Assembly: GCA_035632955.1 (NCBI GenBank)
Contig: DASQFU010000131.1
Coordinates: 1-14,192 of the forward strand
From: DASQFU01 sp035632955
GTDB taxonomy: Bacteria > Eisenbacteria > RBG-16-71-46
Reading direction: 5' to 3'
Length of the DNA: 14,192 nt
In this document: positions 7,205-14,192 of the stretch, piece by piece
How the letters are laid out: each line of letters begins with the position of its first letter
Position numbering within the stretch: the stretch's first letter is position 1
The notes under the pieces: generated by a model
Databases searched by the model: none
Seen by the model: only the letters and a program-made list of their open reading frames with translations
What the model was told of the DNA's origin: nothing
Program-made: the position numbers and the translations under genes

Positions 7205-8005
7205 ATGCCAATCGCGCCGAAGTCGTTTCTCTACGCCCTTGATGCCGGGACCGGCGTCGCGACCGTCACGCTCAACCGGCCCGAACGGCTGAACGCCCTC
7301 ACGTTCGAGGTCTATGCCGAGCTGCGTGACGCCTTCCGCGCGCTCGACACCGAGCCCGGCGTTCGCGCCGTCGTCATCACCGGCGCGGGACGCGGTTTCT
7401 GCTCGGGCGGCGACGTCGAGGACATCATCGGTGCGCTGTTCGGGCGCGACGCCGCCGGGCTGCTCGAGTTCACGCGCATGAGCTGTGATCTGATCCTCAA
7501 CATCCGGCGCTGCCGGCGTCCCGTGATCGCCGCTCTCAACGGCACCGTCGCCGGCGCGGGCGCGGTGATCGCCGCAGCGGCAGATTTCCGGATCGCCGCC
7601 GAGTCGGCGAAGATCGCGTTTCTATTCGTGCGCGTCGGCTTGTCGGGCGCCGACATGGGCGCGTCGTGGCTGTTGCCGAGAATCGTCGGCCTCGGACATG
7701 CGACCGAGCTGCTGATGACCGGCGATTTCATGGACGCTCGGCGTGCGCACGAGATCGGGCTCTACCACCGCGTCGTGCCGCAGGAGCGCGTGCTCGCGGA
7801 GGCGACGGCATGGGCCGAGAAGCTCGCGCGCGGCCCGGGCGCCGCCCTCGAGGTTACGAAGCGGGCGCTCGAGCTCGAAGCGGCGATGGACTTCGAGCGC
7901 GCGCTGGATCACGAGGCCGAGGTGCAGGCGAAGCTGATGGAGCACCCGAACTACCGCGAAGCGTACGAGGCGTTCCGCGCCAAGCGCGAGCCCAAGTTCG
8001 TCTGA
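7205..8005 (+). CDS. Enoyl-CoA hydratase/isomerase (crotonase) family protein
   Basis: A 266-residue crotonase-fold protein. It has RPERLNAL (25-32), the first oxyanion-hole loop in FCSGGD (65-70), and the second in NGTVAGAGAVIA (112-123). The catalytic region reads FLFVRVGLSGADMGASWLLP (139-158). D150 sits where isomerases of the family have Asp and hydratases have the second Glu; the first catalytic Glu of classical hydratases appears to be missing, with V/R residues at that place. It may therefore be an isomerase or a ring-opening hydrolase (BadI-like) rather than a plain hydratase. ATG at 7205 directly follows the RidA-like stop, with GGAGG at 7190-7194. It overlaps the acyl-CoA dehydrogenase start by one base. 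Its role in the anthranilate-derived pathway is inferred from position. Confidence 0.92.
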   Translation: MPIAPKSFLYALDAGTGVATVTLNRPERLNALTFEVYAELRDAFRALDTEPGVRAVVITGAGRGFCSGGDVEDIIGALFGRDAAGLLEFTRMSCDLILNIRRCRRPVIAALNGTVAGAGAVIAAAADFRIAAESAKIAFLFVRVGLSGADMGASWLLPRIVGLGHATELLMTGDFMDARRAHEIGLYHRVVPQERVLAEATAWAEKLARGPGAALEVTKRALELEAAMDFERALDHEAEVQAKLMEHPNYREAYEAFRAKREPKFV

Positions 8006-9195
8006 TGCCGAAGACCCCGACCGACTCGGACCTTGCGCTCCGGACGATCCCGGACCCCGGCCCGGTCCGCGCGTTTCTCGAGGACCGCCACGTCGACTTT
8101 GCCGCCCGGATCGGCGCCTTCGCTGCCCGCTCGCTCGCACCCAGGCCCGAGCCCGAGAACGACGACGCGGCCCGGCGCGAAGCCCGCGCCCTGCTGGCCG
8201 AGCTCGGCGCCGGCGATTGGCTCGCGCCGATTCGGGATCGGGACTGGCGCGCCTGCTGCTTGGCGCGCGAGGCACTGGCCGCAGCGTCGCCGCTCGCCGA
8301 CGCCGTGTTCGCGCTTCAGGCGCTCGGCACGGTGCCGCTGCTGATCGGCGACAACGCCGCGATGCGCGAGCGCTGGGTCGGCGAGGCGGTCGCCGGGCGC
8401 GCCATGACGGCGTTCGCGATGACCGAAAGCGAGGCCGGGACGGACGTGGCTGCGCTCTCGACCACGGCGCGCCGGGACGGCGAGCACTACGTGCTGAACG
8501 GAGCGAAGACGTACATCTCGAACGCCGGGATCGCCGACGTCTACACGGTGTTCGCCTCCACCGACCCCAAGGCGGGCGGCAAGGGCATCTCGTGTTTCGT
8601 GGTCCAGGCCGATACGAAGGGCCTGCGCTTCGTCCGCCCCCAGGTGCTCTCCGCGCCGCATCCGCTCGGCGAGATCGCGTTCGAGGATTGCCGCGTTCCG
8701 GTTGGCAACCGGATCGGGGACGAGGGCCGCGGCTTTGGGCTCGGGATGAGGGTGTTGGACCGGCTGCGCGCGACCGTGGGCGCCGCGGCGTGCGGGATGG
8801 CCGCGCGCGCGCTCGCCGAAGCGCTGAGCCACGCGCTCGCCCGCCGCCAGTTCGGCAAACCGATCGCGGAGTTCCAGCTCGTCCAGGAGAAGCTCGCGCG
8901 CATGGCCACCGAGCTCACGGCCGCGCGCCTGCTCGTCTATCGCGCGGCGTGGAGCGCCGACCATGGCGCCGAGCGCGTCACGCTCGAGGCCGCGATGGCG
9001 AAGTCGTTCGCCACCGAGGCCGCGCAGCGGATCGTCGACGACGCCATCCAGATCCTGGGCGGCGCCGGGGTGATGGCGTCCCATCCGGTGGACCGGCTCT
9101 ATCGATCCGTGCGCGCGCTGCGGATCTACGAGGGCACGACCGAGATCCAGCACCTCGTGATCGCCGGCCAGCTCCTTCAGGACGCGCGCGCGTGA
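8005..9195 (+). CDS. Acyl-CoA dehydrogenase
   Basis: A FAD-dependent acyl-CoA dehydrogenase of 396 residues, normal family length. It introduces a 2,3-double bond in an acyl-CoA and passes electrons to ETF. Motifs: AMTESEAGTD (138-147) and YISNAG for FAD and substrate binding, RRQFGKPIAEFQ (280-291), and the catalytic Glu E376 in LRIYEGTTEIQ near the C-terminus. The ATG at 8005 overlaps the upstream stop in TGATG; no SD is clear, so translation probably depends on coupling. A longer open frame exists upstream but runs antiparallel to sense within the crotonase gene and has no family similarity. The stop overlaps the flavoprotein start (GTGA). It probably acts on the linear or cyclic acyl-CoA formed after ring reduction; the exact chain is unknown. 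Confidence 0.94.
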   Translation: MPKTPTDSDLALRTIPDPGPVRAFLEDRHVDFAARIGAFAARSLAPRPEPENDDAARREARALLAELGAGDWLAPIRDRDWRACCLAREALAAASPLADAVFALQALGTVPLLIGDNAAMRERWVGEAVAGRAMTAFAMTESEAGTDVAALSTTARRDGEHYVLNGAKTYISNAGIADVYTVFASTDPKAGGKGISCFVVQADTKGLRFVRPQVLSAPHPLGEIAFEDCRVPVGNRIGDEGRGFGLGMRVLDRLRATVGAAACGMAARALAEALSHALARRQFGKPIAEFQLVQEKLARMATELTAARLLVYRAAWSADHGAERVTLEAAMAKSFATEAAQRIVDDAIQILGGAGVMASHPVDRLYRSVRALRIYEGTTEIQHLVIAGQLLQDARA

Positions 9196-11447
9196 AGGCG
9201 GTCTCCATCGGCGGTGGTCCCGCCGGCCTGTTCTTTGCGCTGCTCCTCAAGAAGGCCGACCCGAAGCACGAAGTAATCGTCTACGAGCGCAACCGGCTCG
9301 ACGACACCTTCGGGTTCGGCGTCGTGTTCTCGGACGCCACCGAGGAAGCGCTCGCGCATGCGGACACCGAGGTCACGGCGGCGATGGCGGCGCGCAGCCA
9401 CCGCTGGGACGACATCGAGATCCACTATCGCGACACGGTCCTGACGTCGACCGGCCATGGGTTCTCCGGCCTGTCGAGAAGGATGCTGCTCGAGATCCTC
9501 GCCGATCGGTGCCGCGAGGTCGGCGTGCGCCTGTGCTTCGAGCGCGAGGTGTCCGACCCCGAGGCGATGCGCGATGCGGATCTGGTGCTCGCCGCCGATG
9601 GCGCGAACTCCGTCGTCCGCGAGCGGTATCGCGAGCACTTCGGTCCGTTCGCCGACGTCCGGCCCAATAAGTTCGTCTGGTTCGGCACCACTCGGCCGTT
9701 TCCCGCCTTCACGTTTTACTTCAAGCACGACGCTCACGGCCTGTGGCGCGTGCATACGTATCAATACGAGCCCGACCGATCCACGTTCATCGTCGAGGCG
9801 CGCGACGAAACATGGCGCGCCGCGGGATTGGAGCGAGCCGGGGAGGCGGAATCGATCGCGTTCTGCGAGCGGCTGTTCGCCGAAGAGCTGCGCGGGCATC
9901 GGCTGCTCTCCAATCGCTCGATCTGGCGCAGCTTTCCAACCATCCGCAACCAGCACTGGCACCACCAGAACGTCGTGCTGGCCGGAGATGCGGCGCATAC
10001 CGCGCACTTCTCCGTCGGCTCGGGGACCAAGCTGGCCATGGAAGACGCGATCGCGCTCGTCGAAGCTTTGCGCGCGCACCGCGAGATCCCGGCCGCGCTC
10101 GACGCGTACGAGGCCGCGCGGCGCCTGGCGGTCGAGAGCCTGCAGCGCGCCGCGCAGGCCAGCCTCCAGTGGTTCGAGGACACGGAGCGCTACATGGACC
10201 TCGAGCCGCTTCAGTTCGCGTTCACGTTGCTGACGCGCAGCCTGCGCGTCACGCACGAGAACCTGAAAGTCCGGGATCCCGGGTTCGTCGCGAAAGTCGA
10301 CGGATGGTTCGCCACGCAGGCCGAACGCCAGTCCCGCGTGCCGGCGGGCGCCGCGGTCCAGTCGCCACCGCCGATGTTCACTCCGTTCCGGCTGCGTGAG
10401 CTGCTGCTCGCCAACCGCGTGGTCGTCTCGCCGATGTGCCAGTACTCGGCCGAAGGCGGGATGCCGAACGACTGGCACCTCGTGCACCTCGGGACACGGG
10501 CGATGGGCGGAGCGGGCCTGTTGTTCTGCGAGATGACCAACGTTAGCGCCGAGGCGCGCATCTCTCCCGGGTGCACCGGGCTCTACCAGCCCGAGCACGT
10601 GCCCGCGTGGCGGCGGATCGTGGAGTTCGTGCATCGCGAGAGCGACGCGAAGATCGCGATCCAGCTCGGCCACGCCGGCCGCAAGGCCTCGACGCGACTC
10701 TCGTGGGAAGGCGACGTCGAGCCGCTGCTCGAAGGTAACTGGCCGATCGTCGCCCCCTCGGGTATTCCCTACTTTGCGCACAGCCAGGTGCCCAAGGAGA
10801 TGTCGCGGGAGGATATGGACGTCGTGATCGCGGATTACGTGCGCGCCACTGGATATGCGGTCGAGGCAGGATTCGACATGCTCGAGATCCATATGGCCCA
10901 CGGCTACCTGCTCGCGAGCTTCATCTCTCCGCTTACCAACCGGCGTGACGACGAATATGGCGGCCCGCTCGAGAATCGGATGCGATTCCCGCTCGAGGTG
11001 TTCGACGCCGTGCGCGCCGCGTGGCCTAGCGAGCGGCCGATGTCCGTGCGTATCTCGGCCGTCGACTGGTTTCCTGGAGGCCACGGGCCCGACGACGCGG
11101 TCGAGGTCGCGCGCATGCTCGCCGCGCGCGGTTGCGATATCGTCGACGTCTCGGCCGGACAGACGGTCCCCGATCAACGACCGGTCTACGGGCGGTTGTT
11201 CCAGACGCCGTTCGCCGATCGGATCCGTCACGAGGTCGGGATCGCGACCATGGCGGTCGGCAACATCTCTTCGTATGCGGACGTGAACACGATTCTCGCG
11301 GCGGGCCGGGCCGATCTGTGCATGCTGGCGCGCGCGCACCTGTGGGATCCCTACTGGACGCGACATGCGGCCTACGAGCTCGGCGTGCCGATGCGCTGGC
11401 CGGACCCGTACGAGTCGCTGAACCAATACCGGCCGCGATTCACCTGA
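9192..11447 (+). CDS. abmA: 2-aminobenzoyl-CoA monooxygenase/reductase-type fusion flavoprotein (FMO + Old Yellow Enzyme)
   Basis: A 751-residue two-domain protein. Residues 1 to about 385 form a class A flavin monooxygenase like salicylyl-CoA 5-hydroxylase: VSIGGGPAGLFFALLL (FAD), FGFGVVFSDATEEAL, AADGANSVVRERY, and LAGDAAHTAHFSVGSG (264-279). From M395 on it is an Old Yellow Enzyme: VVVSPMCQYSAEGGMPNDWH, IQLGHAGRKAS, H567-x-x-H570 in HMAHGYLL, and DEYGGPLENR. This is the layout of the Azoarcus evansii enzyme that hydroxylates 2-aminobenzoyl-CoA with O2 and then reduces the ring with NADH, giving a non-aromatic 2-amino-5-oxocyclohexenyl-carbonyl-CoA. The OYE half makes salicylyl-CoA 5-hydroxylase alone unlikely, though such fusions are also named for that. 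GTG 9192 overlaps the previous stop and has AGGA nine bases upstream. Confidence 0.92.
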   Translation: MKAVSIGGGPAGLFFALLLKKADPKHEVIVYERNRLDDTFGFGVVFSDATEEALAHADTEVTAAMAARSHRWDDIEIHYRDTVLTSTGHGFSGLSRRMLLEILADRCREVGVRLCFEREVSDPEAMRDADLVLAADGANSVVRERYREHFGPFADVRPNKFVWFGTTRPFPAFTFYFKHDAHGLWRVHTYQYEPDRSTFIVEARDETWRAAGLERAGEAESIAFCERLFAEELRGHRLLSNRSIWRSFPTIRNQHWHHQNVVLAGDAAHTAHFSVGSGTKLAMEDAIALVEALRAHREIPAALDAYEAARRLAVESLQRAAQASLQWFEDTERYMDLEPLQFAFTLLTRSLRVTHENLKVRDPGFVAKVDGWFATQAERQSRVPAGAAVQSPPPMFTPFRLRELLLANRVVVSPMCQYSAEGGMPNDWHLVHLGTRAMGGAGLLFCEMTNVSAEARISPGCTGLYQPEHVPAWRRIVEFVHRESDAKIAIQLGHAGRKASTRLSWEGDVEPLLEGNWPIVAPSGIPYFAHSQVPKEMSREDMDVVIADYVRATGYAVEAGFDMLEIHMAHGYLLASFISPLTNRRDDEYGGPLENRMRFPLEVFDAVRAAWPSERPMSVRISAVDWFPGGHGPDDAVEVARMLAARGCDIVDVSAGQTVPDQRPVYGRLFQTPFADRIRHEVGIATMAVGNISSYADVNTILAAGRADLCMLARAHLWDPYWTRHAAYELGVPMRWPDPYESLNQYRPRFT

Positions 11448-11458
11448 GCAATGTGGAG

Positions 11459-11470
11459 CGCCGATCGGCG
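11459..11470. repeat. 12-bp perfect palindrome upstream of tryptophan dioxygenase
   Basis: CGCCGATCGGCG is a perfect palindrome in the 47-base gap between the flavoprotein stop and the tryptophan dioxygenase start, 24 bases before the ATG. It could be an operator or a small mRNA hairpin, but CG-rich palindromes are common by chance in such a genome. Confidence 0.25.
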
Positions 11471-11494
11471 GCGCGTCCGTTCCGGAGACGTTCG

Positions 11495-12277
11495 ATGCCC
11501 GTCACCTATTCCAACTATCTCAAGCTCGACGAGCTCCTCGCGCTCCAGCAGCCGCTGTCGGAAGGGCCGGAGCACGACGAGACCCTGTTCATCGTCATTC
11601 ACCAGGTCTACGAGCTGTGGTTCAAGCAGCTCCTACACGAGCTCGATTACCTGAAGATCCTGCTCGCGAAGCAGGACACGCCGCGCGCGCTCGAGACGCT
11701 GAAGCGGATACTCACGATCCTCAAGGTGGTGGTCGCGCAGATCGACGTACTCGAGACCATGACTCCGCTCGAGTTCCTGTCGTTCCGTGCGCTGCTCGAA
11801 TCGGGTAGCGGATTCCAGTCGTTCCAGTTTCGCGAGCTCGAGTTCGATCTGGGTTGGAAGAATCCGGCGGCGATGAACCGATATCCGCCGGGGAGCGAAC
11901 CGCGGCGGCGGTTGGAGCGGCGGATGGCCGAGCCGACGCTTTGGGATGCGTTCCTTCGCTACCTGGTTGGTGCTGGATACGCGATTCCTCCCGAGCTGCT
12001 CGCTCGCGACGTGACCCAAAAGGTCGAGCCGGCGCCCGCGCTGCATCCGATCCTGATCGAGATCTATCGGAAGAACCCGATGGTGAGCACGGTGTGCGAG
12101 CGGCTCGTGGACCTCGACGAGGGGGTTCAGGAGTGGCGCTACCGCCACGTGAAGATGGTGCAGCGCACGATCGGCACGAAGGCGGGAACCGGCGGATCGT
12201 CGGGCGCCGAGTATCTCGCGACCACGCTCAGCAAACCGATCTTCCCCGACCTCTGGGAGATCCGGACGGAGCTCTAG
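11495..12277 (+). CDS. kynA: Tryptophan 2,3-dioxygenase
   Basis: A heme-dependent dioxygenase of 260 residues that converts L-tryptophan and O2 to N-formyl-L-kynurenine. Residues aligned by motif with the Xanthomonas enzyme are all kept: F32 and H36 (FIVIHQVYELWFKQ), R98 (LEFLSFRALLESGSG) and S105, the proximal heme His H218 (YRHVKMVQRTIGTKAGTGG) and T232. It starts TYSNYLKLDELL, typical of the family, which supports ATG 11495; GGAG at 11484-11487 lies seven bases upstream. The longer frame upstream lies inside the flavoprotein gene. It is 47 bases after the flavoprotein and its stop overlaps the kynureninase start by one base (TAGTG). This gene and the next tie the island to tryptophan rather than to anthranilate from other sources. 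Confidence 0.97.
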   Translation: MPVTYSNYLKLDELLALQQPLSEGPEHDETLFIVIHQVYELWFKQLLHELDYLKILLAKQDTPRALETLKRILTILKVVVAQIDVLETMTPLEFLSFRALLESGSGFQSFQFRELEFDLGWKNPAAMNRYPPGSEPRRRLERRMAEPTLWDAFLRYLVGAGYAIPPELLARDVTQKVEPAPALHPILIEIYRKNPMVSTVCERLVDLDEGVQEWRYRHVKMVQRTIGTKAGTGGSSGAEYLATTLSKPIFPDLWEIRTEL

Positions 12278-13494
12278 TGCTGACGACGGCCGATCTCACG
12301 GGCGGCGCGAACCCGCTCGCCGCGCATTACTCGCGATTCCGCGTCGCCGAGCGTTTGCTGCTCACCGGGCACTCGCATCAAGCGTGGCCCGACGTCGGCC
12401 TCGAGGGCCAGATCGAAGCGTGGAACGACGCCGCGGATTTCGTGGACGACAAGTGGGCGCGCGCCTGGGAGAAGGCCGAGCAGGTGCGGGCAGGCTTCAC
12501 CCGGCTGCTCGGCGACCGCGACGGGCAGGTCGCGCTCGGCCAGAACACGCACGAGCTGGTGACGCGCTTTCTCTCGGCGCTGCCGTTGCGCGAGCGGCCG
12601 CGTCTGGTCACCACCGACGGGGAGTTCCACACCATCCGCCGCCAGCTCGACCGGCTCGCCGAGGAGCGCGTGGTCGAGATCGTGAAGGTGCCGTCGTCGC
12701 CCGTTGCGTCGATCGCCGAGCGTCTAACCGCGGCGGTCAACGATCGGACCGCGGCGGTGCTCGCCTCGTCCGTGCTGTTCGGGAACGCCCACATCGTTCT
12801 CGGGCTCGGCACGGTCGCCGCCGCATGCCGCAGGGTCGGGGCGGAGCTGCTCGTCGACGCCTATCATCACCTGAACGTCGTGCCGTTCTCGCTCGAACGC
12901 GAGGATCTGCAGGACGCGTTCGTGGTCGGTGGCGGCTACAAGTACTGCCAACTCGGCGAAGGCAACTGTTTCCTGCGCGTGCCGCCCGGCCGCGAGGCGC
13001 TACGCCCGGTCCTGACCGGCTGGTTCAGCGAGTTCGCGAACCTGACCGAGCGCGCCTCCGGCCGCGTGCCGTACGGGGAAGGCGCCGCACGCTGGGCGGG
13101 AGCGACCTACGATTCAACCAGTCATTACCGGGCGGCTCGCGTGTTCGAGTTCTTCGAGCAGCAGGGATTGACGCCGGAGCGGTTACGCGAAGTGAGCCAG
13201 CATCAGGTGCGCGTGCTTGCCGAGAGCTTCGACGCCCTCGATCTCGATTCCGCGAAGATGACGCGGGACCAGTCGGTGCCGCTCGAGGCGATCGGAGGGT
13301 TCCTTGCCCTTCGCAGCCCGAGGGCGGGAGAGATCTCGTCCGCGTTACGGGCGGCGGGCGTGTGGACAGACTACCGTGGCGACGTGCTGCGGCTCGGCCC
13401 CGCGCCCTACCTCGCGGCAGAGCAACTGAGCTCTGCGATCGCCGCGCTGGGACAGGTGGTGCGCGAAGGTTTGCCGTACTCGGCGCAGTCCTGA
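12277..13494 (+). CDS. kynU: Kynureninase (divergent, class V aminotransferase fold)
   Basis: A PLP-dependent fold-type I protein of 405 residues. Kynureninase hydrolyses L-kynurenine to anthranilate and L-alanine. The PLP Lys is K222 in VVGGGYKYCQLGEGN, the PLP-ring Asp is D194 in LVDAYHHLNVVPF, and TTDGEFHTIRRQLDRL matches the substrate-side segment of kynureninases. The N-terminal substrate loop reads LLTGHSHQAWPDV, where classical kynureninases have a G-N-S-L-G motif, so this is a distinct subgroup. GTG at 12277 overlaps the dioxygenase stop, with GGAG at 12268-12271; a longer frame upstream lies within the dioxygenase gene. Tight coupling to tryptophan dioxygenase is strong support for the kynureninase assignment over other class V enzymes. 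Confidence 0.9.
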   Translation: MLTTADLTGGANPLAAHYSRFRVAERLLLTGHSHQAWPDVGLEGQIEAWNDAADFVDDKWARAWEKAEQVRAGFTRLLGDRDGQVALGQNTHELVTRFLSALPLRERPRLVTTDGEFHTIRRQLDRLAEERVVEIVKVPSSPVASIAERLTAAVNDRTAAVLASSVLFGNAHIVLGLGTVAAACRRVGAELLVDAYHHLNVVPFSLEREDLQDAFVVGGGYKYCQLGEGNCFLRVPPGREALRPVLTGWFSEFANLTERASGRVPYGEGAARWAGATYDSTSHYRAARVFEFFEQQGLTPERLREVSQHQVRVLAESFDALDLDSAKMTRDQSVPLEAIGGFLALRSPRAGEISSALRAAGVWTDYRGDVLRLGPAPYLAAEQLSSAIAALGQVVREGLPYSAQS

Positions 13495-13506
13495 CCCGAA
13501 AGGGTC
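13493..13506. terminator. Small hairpin between convergent genes, candidate bidirectional terminator
   Basis: GACCC (13493-13497) and GGGTC (13502-13506) form a perfect five-base stem closed by a GAAA tetraloop. It occupies the 13-base gap between the kynureninase stop (13492-13494) and the RND stop (13508-13510, minus strand). There is no T-tract on either side, so Rho-independent termination would be weak. Confidence 0.35.
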
Positions 13507-13507
13507 G

Positions 13508-14192
13508 TCACGCGATGGCCGCGGGTGCCTCGCGCTGAACCTCGGGCGCCGTCCGTGAAGACTTTCGCCAGCTCAGCTTCTGCTGCCAGCGATCGAGGTA
13601 GGTGTAGACGACCGGGGTGATGTAGAGCGTCACGATCTGCGAGAACGCCAGGCCGCCGACCACGGCCAGACCGAGCGGCTGGCGCGCTTCGGCGCCGGCG
13701 CCCAAGCCGAGCGCGATCGGTAGCGTGCCCATCAGCGCTGCCATCGTCGTCATCATGATCGGGCGGAAGCGCACGATGCAGGCCTCGAGAATCGCGTCGC
13801 GCGCCGACTTCCCTTCGTTGCGCTGCGCGACGAGCGCGAAGTCGATCATCATGATCGAGTTCTTCTTCACGAGCCCGACCAGCATGATGACGCCGACGAA
13901 CGCGTAGACGCCGAGCTCGGTGCGAAACGCGAGCAGGGTGAGGAGCGCGCCGAAGGCAGCGAACGGCACCCCCGAGAGAATCGTCAGGGGGTGGATGAAG
14001 CTCTCGTAGAGAATCCCGAGCACGAGATAGATCACGAGCAGCGCCAGGATCAGCAGGAACAACAGGCCCTGCTGGCTGGATTGGAACGCCTCCGCCGTGC
14101 CCGCGAAGCTCGTGCTGATGCTCGAGGGCAGCGTCTCTCGCGCGGCGCGCTCGACAGCGGCCACCGCGCTGCCTAGTGCAACGCCCGGCCTG
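13508..14192 (-). CDS. RND efflux pump inner-membrane transporter, C-terminal part (runs off window)
   Basis: The last 227 or so residues of a hydrophobe/amphiphile efflux (AcrB/MdtB-type) RND transporter. The frame stays open to the window edge, so the gene is partial at its 5' end. The segment holds the final periplasmic stretch and the last group of membrane helices: GLLFLLILALLVIYLVLGIL, then YESFIHPLTILSGVPFAAFG, a helix with VGVIMLVGLVKKNSIMMIDF (the conserved G-x-x-x-K-N-x-I motif), RFRPIMMTTMAALMGTLPIA, and the terminal helix with LYITPVVYTYLDRW. A cytoplasmic tail of about 25 residues follows. These pumps use the proton gradient and work with a membrane fusion protein and outer-membrane channel. 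It converges on kynureninase and is unlikely to belong to the catabolic operon. Confidence 0.95.
   Translation of the reverse strand, partial: RPGVALGSAVAAVERAARETLPSSISTSFAGTAEAFQSSQQGLLFLLILALLVIYLVLGILYESFIHPLTILSGVPFAAFGALLTLLAFRTELGVYAFVGVIMLVGLVKKNSIMMIDFALVAQRNEGKSARDAILEACIVRFRPIMMTTMAALMGTLPIALGLGAGAEARQPLGLAVVGGLAFSQIVTLYITPVVYTYLDRWQQKLSWRKSSRTAPEVQREAPAAIA

Noticed and set aside
9177..11426. Long minus-strand open frame of 749 codons opposite the monooxygenase/OYE gene
   Set aside because: Antisense shadow caused by high GC; the plus frame carries complete FAD and OYE motifs and proper coupling to neighbours.

Overview
The window comes from a GC-rich bacterium. Reading frames are dense, several starts are GTG, and successive genes overlap by 1 to 4 bases. 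The phylum cannot be read from the sequence. A soil or sediment lineage would fit the metabolism, but that is only an inference.

Most of the window, about 0.5 to 13.5 kb, is one catabolic island that looks like aerobic breakdown of L-tryptophan through kynurenine and anthranilate to CoA thioesters. The plus-strand arm (4345-13494) runs: PIG-L family deacetylase, creatininase-family amidohydrolase, SDR dehydrogenase, RidA-like protein, crotonase-fold hydratase, acyl-CoA dehydrogenase, a two-domain flavoprotein of the 2-aminobenzoyl-CoA monooxygenase/reductase type, tryptophan 2,3-dioxygenase, and kynureninase. The minus-strand arm (502-4207) runs: benzoate/2-aminobenzoate-CoA ligase, a VOC ring-cleaving-dioxygenase-like protein, and a thiolase. 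The arms diverge from a 137-base region (4208-4344) that has a -10-like element nine bases upstream of each start.

Proposed route: KynA makes N-formylkynurenine, a formamidase releases kynurenine, and KynU yields anthranilate plus alanine. The ligase makes 2-aminobenzoyl-CoA and the fused flavoprotein hydroxylates and dearomatises the ring. RidA-like, crotonase, SDR, acyl-CoA dehydrogenase and thiolase proteins then carry out beta-oxidation-like ring opening and chain shortening. No canonical KynB (cyclase family) formamidase is present. Two metal-amidohydrolase-type genes, creatininase and PIG-L, are present instead and are the natural candidates. No transporter or transcriptional regulator for the pathway is visible.

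Edges: at the left, just past the thiolase stop, lies a short remnant of an integron-type tyrosine recombinase (about 363-494). About 360 bases with no gene I can support follow towards the window edge. At the right, the kynureninase gene converges on the 3' end of an RND efflux pump gene that runs off the window. A small GAAA-loop hairpin lies between the two stop codons.
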